Shown: positions 60,739 through 64,000 of the stretch, in pieces | Layout of the letters: every line of letters begins with the position of its first letter | How positions within the stretch are numbered: the stretch's first letter is position 1 | Source of the DNA: Streptomyces xinghaiensis S187 | GTDB lineage: Bacteria; Actinomycetota; Actinomycetes; Streptomycetales; Streptomycetaceae | DNA length: 64,000 nt | Assembly (NCBI RefSeq): GCF_000220705.2 | Contig: NZ_CP023202.1 | Coordinates: 1,364,001-1,428,000, forward strand | Direction: 5' to 3' | Notes under the pieces: model-generated | What the model was told of the DNA's origin: nothing | Seen by the model: the letters and a program-made list of their open reading frames with translations, nothing else | The model's database searches: none | Position numbers and translations under genes: made by a program

Positions 60739-62436
60739 ATGGCCGCCACCTCAGAACGCGCCAGCACCGCCACGACCCGCCGGAAGGCCGGCCGCCACCG
60801 CGGCGAGGGCCAGTGGGGCGTCGGGCACCACACCCCGCTCAACGGCAACGAGCAGTTCAAGAAGGACGACGACGGTCTCAATGTGCGGACACGCATTGAG
60901 ACGATCTACGCCAAGGCCGGTTTCGACTCCATCGACCCCACGGACCTCCGCGGCCGGATGCGCTGGTGGGGCCTCTACACCCAGCGCCGCCCCGGGATCG
61001 ACGGCGGCAAGACCGCCGTCCTGGAGCCCGAGGAGCTGGAGGACAAGTACTTCATGCTGCGGGTCCGCGTCGACGGCGGACGCCTGACCACCGCTCAGCT
61101 CCGCGCCATCGGCGAGGTGTCGGAGAGCTACGCCCGCGGCACCGCCGACATCACCGACCGGCAGAACGTCCAGCTGCACTGGGTCCGCATCGAGGACGTC
61201 CCCGCCATCTGGGAGAAGCTGGAGGCCGTCGGGCTGTCGACCACCGAGGCCTGCGGCGACTGCCCCCGCGTGATCATCGGCTCCCCGGTGGCCGGCATCG
61301 CCGCCGACGAGATCATCGACGGCACCCCCGCCGTGGAGGAGATCCACCGCCGCTACATCGGCAGCAAGGAGTTCTCCAACCTGCCGCGCAAGTTCAAGAC
61401 CGCGGTCTCCGGCTCCCCGGTCCAGGACGTCGTCCACGAGATCAACGACATCGCCTTCGTCGGCGTCGACCACCCCGAGCACGGCCCGGGGTTCGACCTC
61501 TGGGTGGGCGGCGGGCTGTCCACCAACCCCAAGCTCGCCCAGCGCCTCGGCGCCTGGGTGCCGCTGGACGAGGTCCCGGACGTCTGGGCCGGTGTCACCG
61601 GCATCTTCCGCGACTACGGCTACCGCCGCCTCCGCAACCGCGCCCGGCTGAAGTTCCTCGTCGCCGACTGGGGCACCGAGAAGTTCCGGCAGGTGCTGGA
61701 GGACGAGTACCTGAAGCGGAAGCTCACGGACGGCCCCGCCCCGCCGGAGCCCTCCACCCAGTGGCGCGACCACGTCGGCGTCCACCGGCAGCACGACGGC
61801 CGCTACTACGTGGGCTTCGCCCCGCGCGTCGGCCGCGTCGACGGCGCCACCCTCACCCGCCTCGCCGACCTGGCGGCCGCCCACGGCTCGGACCGGCTCA
61901 ACACCACCGTCGAACAGAAGATGATCATCCTCGACGTGGAGAAGGACCGGATCGACTCCCTCGTCTCCGGTCTGGAGGAGCTCGGCTTCCAGGTCAGCCC
62001 CTCGCCGTTCCGGCGCGGTGTCATCGCCTGCACCGGCATCGAGTTCTGCAAGCTCGCCATCGTCGAGACCAAGGCGCGCGGCATCTCCCTCATCGAGGAA
62101 CTCGAGGCCCGGATGCCGGACTTCGAGGAGCCGGTGACCATCAACATCAACGGCTGCCCCAACGCCTGCGCCCGCATCCAGACCGCCGACATCGGTCTCA
62201 AGGGCCAGCTGATGCTGGACGCCGACGGCAACCAGGTCGAGGGCTACCAGGTGCACCTGGGCGGCTCCCTCGGCTTCGACGCCGCCTTCGGCCGCAAGGT
62301 CCGCGGCCTCAAGGTCACCTCCGCCGAACTCCCCGACTACGTCGAGCGGGTGCTGCGCCGCTTCGAGAAGCAGCGCGAGGACGGCGAGCGGTTCGCCACC
62401 TGGGCGGCACGCGCCTCCGCGGAGGACCTGTCATGA
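60739..62436 (+). CDS. ferredoxin-dependent sulfite (nitrite) reductase
   Basis: 565 residues, ATG 60739 behind AAGGA. Siroheme/4Fe-4S reductase: 'ITDRQNVQLHWVRIEDVPAI', 'STTEACGDCPRVIIGSPVAG', 'DLWVGGGLSTNPKLAQRLGA', and the cluster-binding Cys 431 and 437 ('IACTGIEFCKLAIVETKARG') and 473 and 477 ('NINGCPNACARIQTADIGL'). It reduces sulfite to sulfide for cysteine biosynthesis, in the cytosol. Nitrite activity is possible but the neighbours are sulfate genes. It begins an operon overlapping the small zinc-ribbon gene by four bases (ATGA). Confidence 0.94.
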   Translation: MAATSERASTATTRRKAGRHRGEGQWGVGHHTPLNGNEQFKKDDDGLNVRTRIETIYAKAGFDSIDPTDLRGRMRWWGLYTQRRPGIDGGKTAVLEPEELEDKYFMLRVRVDGGRLTTAQLRAIGEVSESYARGTADITDRQNVQLHWVRIEDVPAIWEKLEAVGLSTTEACGDCPRVIIGSPVAGIAADEIIDGTPAVEEIHRRYIGSKEFSNLPRKFKTAVSGSPVQDVVHEINDIAFVGVDHPEHGPGFDLWVGGGLSTNPKLAQRLGAWVPLDEVPDVWAGVTGIFRDYGYRRLRNRARLKFLVADWGTEKFRQVLEDEYLKRKLTDGPAPPEPSTQWRDHVGVHRQHDGRYYVGFAPRVGRVDGATLTRLADLAAAHGSDRLNTTVEQKMIILDVEKDRIDSLVSGLEELGFQVSPSPFRRGVIACTGIEFCKLAIVETKARGISLIEELEARMPDFEEPVTININGCPNACARIQTADIGLKGQLMLDADGNQVEGYQVHLGGSLGFDAAFGRKVRGLKVTSAELPDYVERVLRRFEKQREDGERFATWAARASAEDLS

Positions 62437-62612
62437 GCGACCGCGCAGCGCCGTTCCACTGCCCGTACTGCGGGGACGAGGACCTGCGGCCCTCCGAGGA
62501 GGGCCACGGCGCCTGGGAGTGCGGGTCCTGCGCCCGCGCCTTCCGGCTCTCCTTCCTCGGGCTGCTCTCCGGCCCGCGCACCGGCCACCACGAAGGGGGA
62601 ACCACCGCATGA
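62433..62612 (+). CDS. 59-residue zinc-ribbon protein in the sulfate operon
   Basis: 59 residues, ATG 62433 overlapping the sulfite reductase stop and overlapping the cysH start at its own stop. Cys pairs: 'FHCPYCGDEDLR' (C-P-Y-C) and 'WECGSCARAFRLSFLGLLS' (C-G-S-C), forming a zinc ribbon of about 35 residues. Streptomyces operons have a small protein at this place (recalled). Function unknown; a metal-binding or redox accessory of sulfite or APS reduction is inference. Confidence 0.85.
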   Translation: MSDRAAPFHCPYCGDEDLRPSEEGHGAWECGSCARAFRLSFLGLLSGPRTGHHEGGTTA

Positions 62613-63322
62613 CCACCGCACCCTCACCCCGCCACACCACCGCCGAACTCCGCGCCCTCGCCGAGAAGGGCGCCGCCGAGTTCGGCGACGCCGGCCCCGA
62701 GGAGGTCCTGCGCTGGGCCGCGGACACCTTCGGCAGCCGCTTCTGCGTCACCTCCTCGATGGAGGACGCGGTCGTCGCCCACCTGGCGTCCCGCGTCCAG
62801 CCGGGCGTGGACGTGGTGTTCCTCGACACCGGCTACCACTTCCCCGAGACCATCGGCACCCGCGACGCCGTGGCCGCCGTCATGGACGTCAACGTGATCA
62901 GCGTGACGCCGCGGCAGACCGTCGCCGAGCAGGACGCCGAGTACGGGCCGAAGCTGCACGACCGCGACCCCGACCTGTGCTGCGCCCTGCGCAAGGTGGC
63001 CCCCCTCGAAGAAGGACTGTCGGGCTACGACGCCTGGGCGACCGGGCTGCGCCGCGACAACGGCCCCACCCGGGCCGCCACCCCGGTCGTCGACTGGGAC
63101 GCCAAGCGCCAGAAGGTCAAGATCTCGCCGATCGCCACCTGGACGCAGGACGACCTGGACGCCTACGTCGCCGAGCACGGCGTGCTCACCAACCCGCTGC
63201 TGACGGACGGCTACCCCTCGATCGGCTGCGCCCCCTGCACCCGGCGCGTCAAGCCGGGCGAGGACGTCCGGGCCGGCCGCTGGGCGGGCCGCGGCAAGAC
63301 CGAGTGCGGACTGCACACCTGA
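62609..63322 (+). CDS. cysH: phosphoadenylyl/adenylyl-sulfate reductase
   Basis: 237 residues, ATG 62609. 'SRFCVTSSMEDAVVAHLASR' (P-loop-like binding of nucleotide), 'GVDVVFLDTGYHFPETIGTR', the 4Fe-4S Cys pair 124/125 ('DLCCALRKVAPL') and Cys 207/210 ('SIGCAPCTRRVKPGEDVRAG'), and the catalytic Cys 233 in the terminal 'TECGLHT'. The four cluster Cys mark it as the assimilatory type that can use APS directly, so no APS kinase is needed. It gives sulfite for the reductase. Its stop overlaps an in-frame ATG (TGATG) of the cysD frame. Confidence 0.95.
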   Translation: MTTAPSPRHTTAELRALAEKGAAEFGDAGPEEVLRWAADTFGSRFCVTSSMEDAVVAHLASRVQPGVDVVFLDTGYHFPETIGTRDAVAAVMDVNVISVTPRQTVAEQDAEYGPKLHDRDPDLCCALRKVAPLEEGLSGYDAWATGLRRDNGPTRAATPVVDWDAKRQKVKISPIATWTQDDLDAYVAEHGVLTNPLLTDGYPSIGCAPCTRRVKPGEDVRAGRWAGRGKTECGLHT

Positions 63323-63405
63323 TGAGCGATCGCCCGGCTGGGGCCGCAGACCGAGAAGGACCCGGGGTGAACCGGGGAGACGGGCGCCGAGGAGGAGGGC
63401 CGATC

Positions 63406-64000
63406 ATGACCACCACGACCGAGGCGGACGGGACCGCGGGGCCGGACGGACGGACCGCACCCGCCGCGAGCACGGACGCCGCGGAGGGCACGGACGCCGC
63501 GGCAGGCACGGAGGGCACGGACACCGCCGGACCCGGCGGCAGCCCGTACGCCCTGTCGCACCTGGACGCGCTGGAGTCCGAGGCCGTGCACATCTTCCGC
63601 GAGGTGGCGGGCGAGTTCGAGCGGCCGGTGATCCTCTTCTCCGGCGGCAAGGACTCCATCGTCATGCTCCACCTGGCGCTGAAGGCCTTCGCCCCCGCCG
63701 CCGTCCCGTTCTCCCTGCTCCATGTCGACACCGGGCACAACTTCCCCGAGGTGCTGGACTTCCGCGACCGCACCGTCGCCGAGCACGGCCTGCGCCTCCA
63801 TGTGGCCTCCGTCCAGGAGTTCATCGACGCGGGCAAGCTCCGCGAGCGCCCGGACGGCACCCGCAACCCGCTGCAGACCGTCCCGCTGCTGGACGCCATC
63901 GAACGGAACCGCTTCGACGCCGTCTTCGGCGGCGGCCGGCGCGACGAGGAGAAGGCCCGCGCCAAGGAGCGCGTGTTCTCCCTGCGCGACGAGTTCGGCG
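63406..64000 (+). CDS. cysD: sulfate adenylyltransferase subunit 2 (partial)
   Basis: Cut by the window end after about 198 residues; ATG 63406 has GGAGGAGGG upstream. An in-frame ATG at 63322, overlapping the cysH stop, would add 28 low-complexity residues. After a Thr/Ala-rich N terminus, the enzyme body starts with 'HLDALESEAVHIFREVAGEF', then the PP-loop 'PVILFSGGKDSIVMLHLALK' (S-G-G-K-D-S) and 'LHVDTGHNFPEVLDFRDRTV', 'FGGGRRDEEKARAKERVFSL'. It activates sulfate to APS with CysN. No APS kinase gene (cysC) lies between cysH and cysD, although S. coelicolor-type operons usually have it. Confidence 0.95.
   Translation, partial: MTTTTEADGTAGPDGRTAPAASTDAAEGTDAAAGTEGTDTAGPGGSPYALSHLDALESEAVHIFREVAGEFERPVILFSGGKDSIVMLHLALKAFAPAAVPFSLLHVDTGHNFPEVLDFRDRTVAEHGLRLHVASVQEFIDAGKLRERPDGTRNPLQTVPLLDAIERNRFDAVFGGGRRDEEKARAKERVFSLRDEFG

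Noticed and set aside
63323..63405. Remnant of cysC between cysH and cysD
   Set aside because: The 83 bp contain no P-loop or other APS-kinase segment in any frame.

Overview
The window is chromosomal DNA from a Streptomyces or close relative. Evidence: very high GC with third-position bias, GTG and TTG starts, GGAGG-type ribosome binding sites, leaderless promoters, DmdR-type iron boxes, and a run of typical actinobacterial families (desferrioxamine biosynthesis, IclR/PucR/GntR/LuxR regulators, DUF2637, class F sortase, GH9, SpdB-like and BrkB membrane proteins). No rRNA, tRNA, CRISPR array or prophage was seen.

Layout. 0.5-7 kb: an SRPBCC-like protein, then an allantoin/glyoxylate block: IclR regulator (AllR-like), a small DUF5955-type protein, a MobA/MocA-like nucleotidyltransferase and malate synthase aceB, followed by a pentapeptide-repeat protein. 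7.1-9.6 kb: a frameshifted DUF222-HNH endonuclease gene between two inverted copies of a ~270 bp sequence, probably a decayed mobile unit. 9.8-16.1 kb: ArsR-MFS operon, an animal-haem-peroxidase-like enzyme and a secreted FG-GAP beta-propeller. 16.3-17 kb: an ArsR-VOC operon under a perfect 24 bp palindrome.

17-33 kb is the core of the window, a siderophore island. On the minus strand, desA-desB-desC-desD is followed by a DHA2 exporter, an intracellular penicillin-acylase homologue (desG-like) and a second siderophore-type acetyltransferase (desH-like). Next to it lie a siderophore-binding lipoprotein and a divergent FecCD-FecCD-ATPase importer. DmdR-type iron boxes sit in front of desA and between the lipoprotein and permease genes. 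A third iron box at 45.4 kb precedes a FhuF-like ferric-siderophore reductase. Together these could make, export, re-import and reduce an acylated (perhaps aryl-capped) desferrioxamine under iron control.

33-47 kb: a zinc-ribbon/nuclease-like protein, a GH9 cellulase, two coupled acyl-CoA synthetases with a divergent GAF-LuxR regulator, a PucR regulator, a TPR-like protein behind two Crp-like sites, a GntR regulator and the FhuF-like gene. 46.5-52 kb: DUF2637 membrane protein, a very long degenerate PP2C-like protein and an HTH regulator. 52-60 kb: rsgA with an upstream mini-ORF, a BrkB/YihY membrane protein, a divergent AidB-like acyl-CoA dehydrogenase with a leaderless promoter, a GAF regulator, a class F sortase and a GNAT protein. 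60.4-64 kb: the sulfate assimilation operon: leader peptide, sulfite reductase, a 59-residue zinc-ribbon protein, cysH and cysD (cut by the window end), with no cysC between cysH and cysD.
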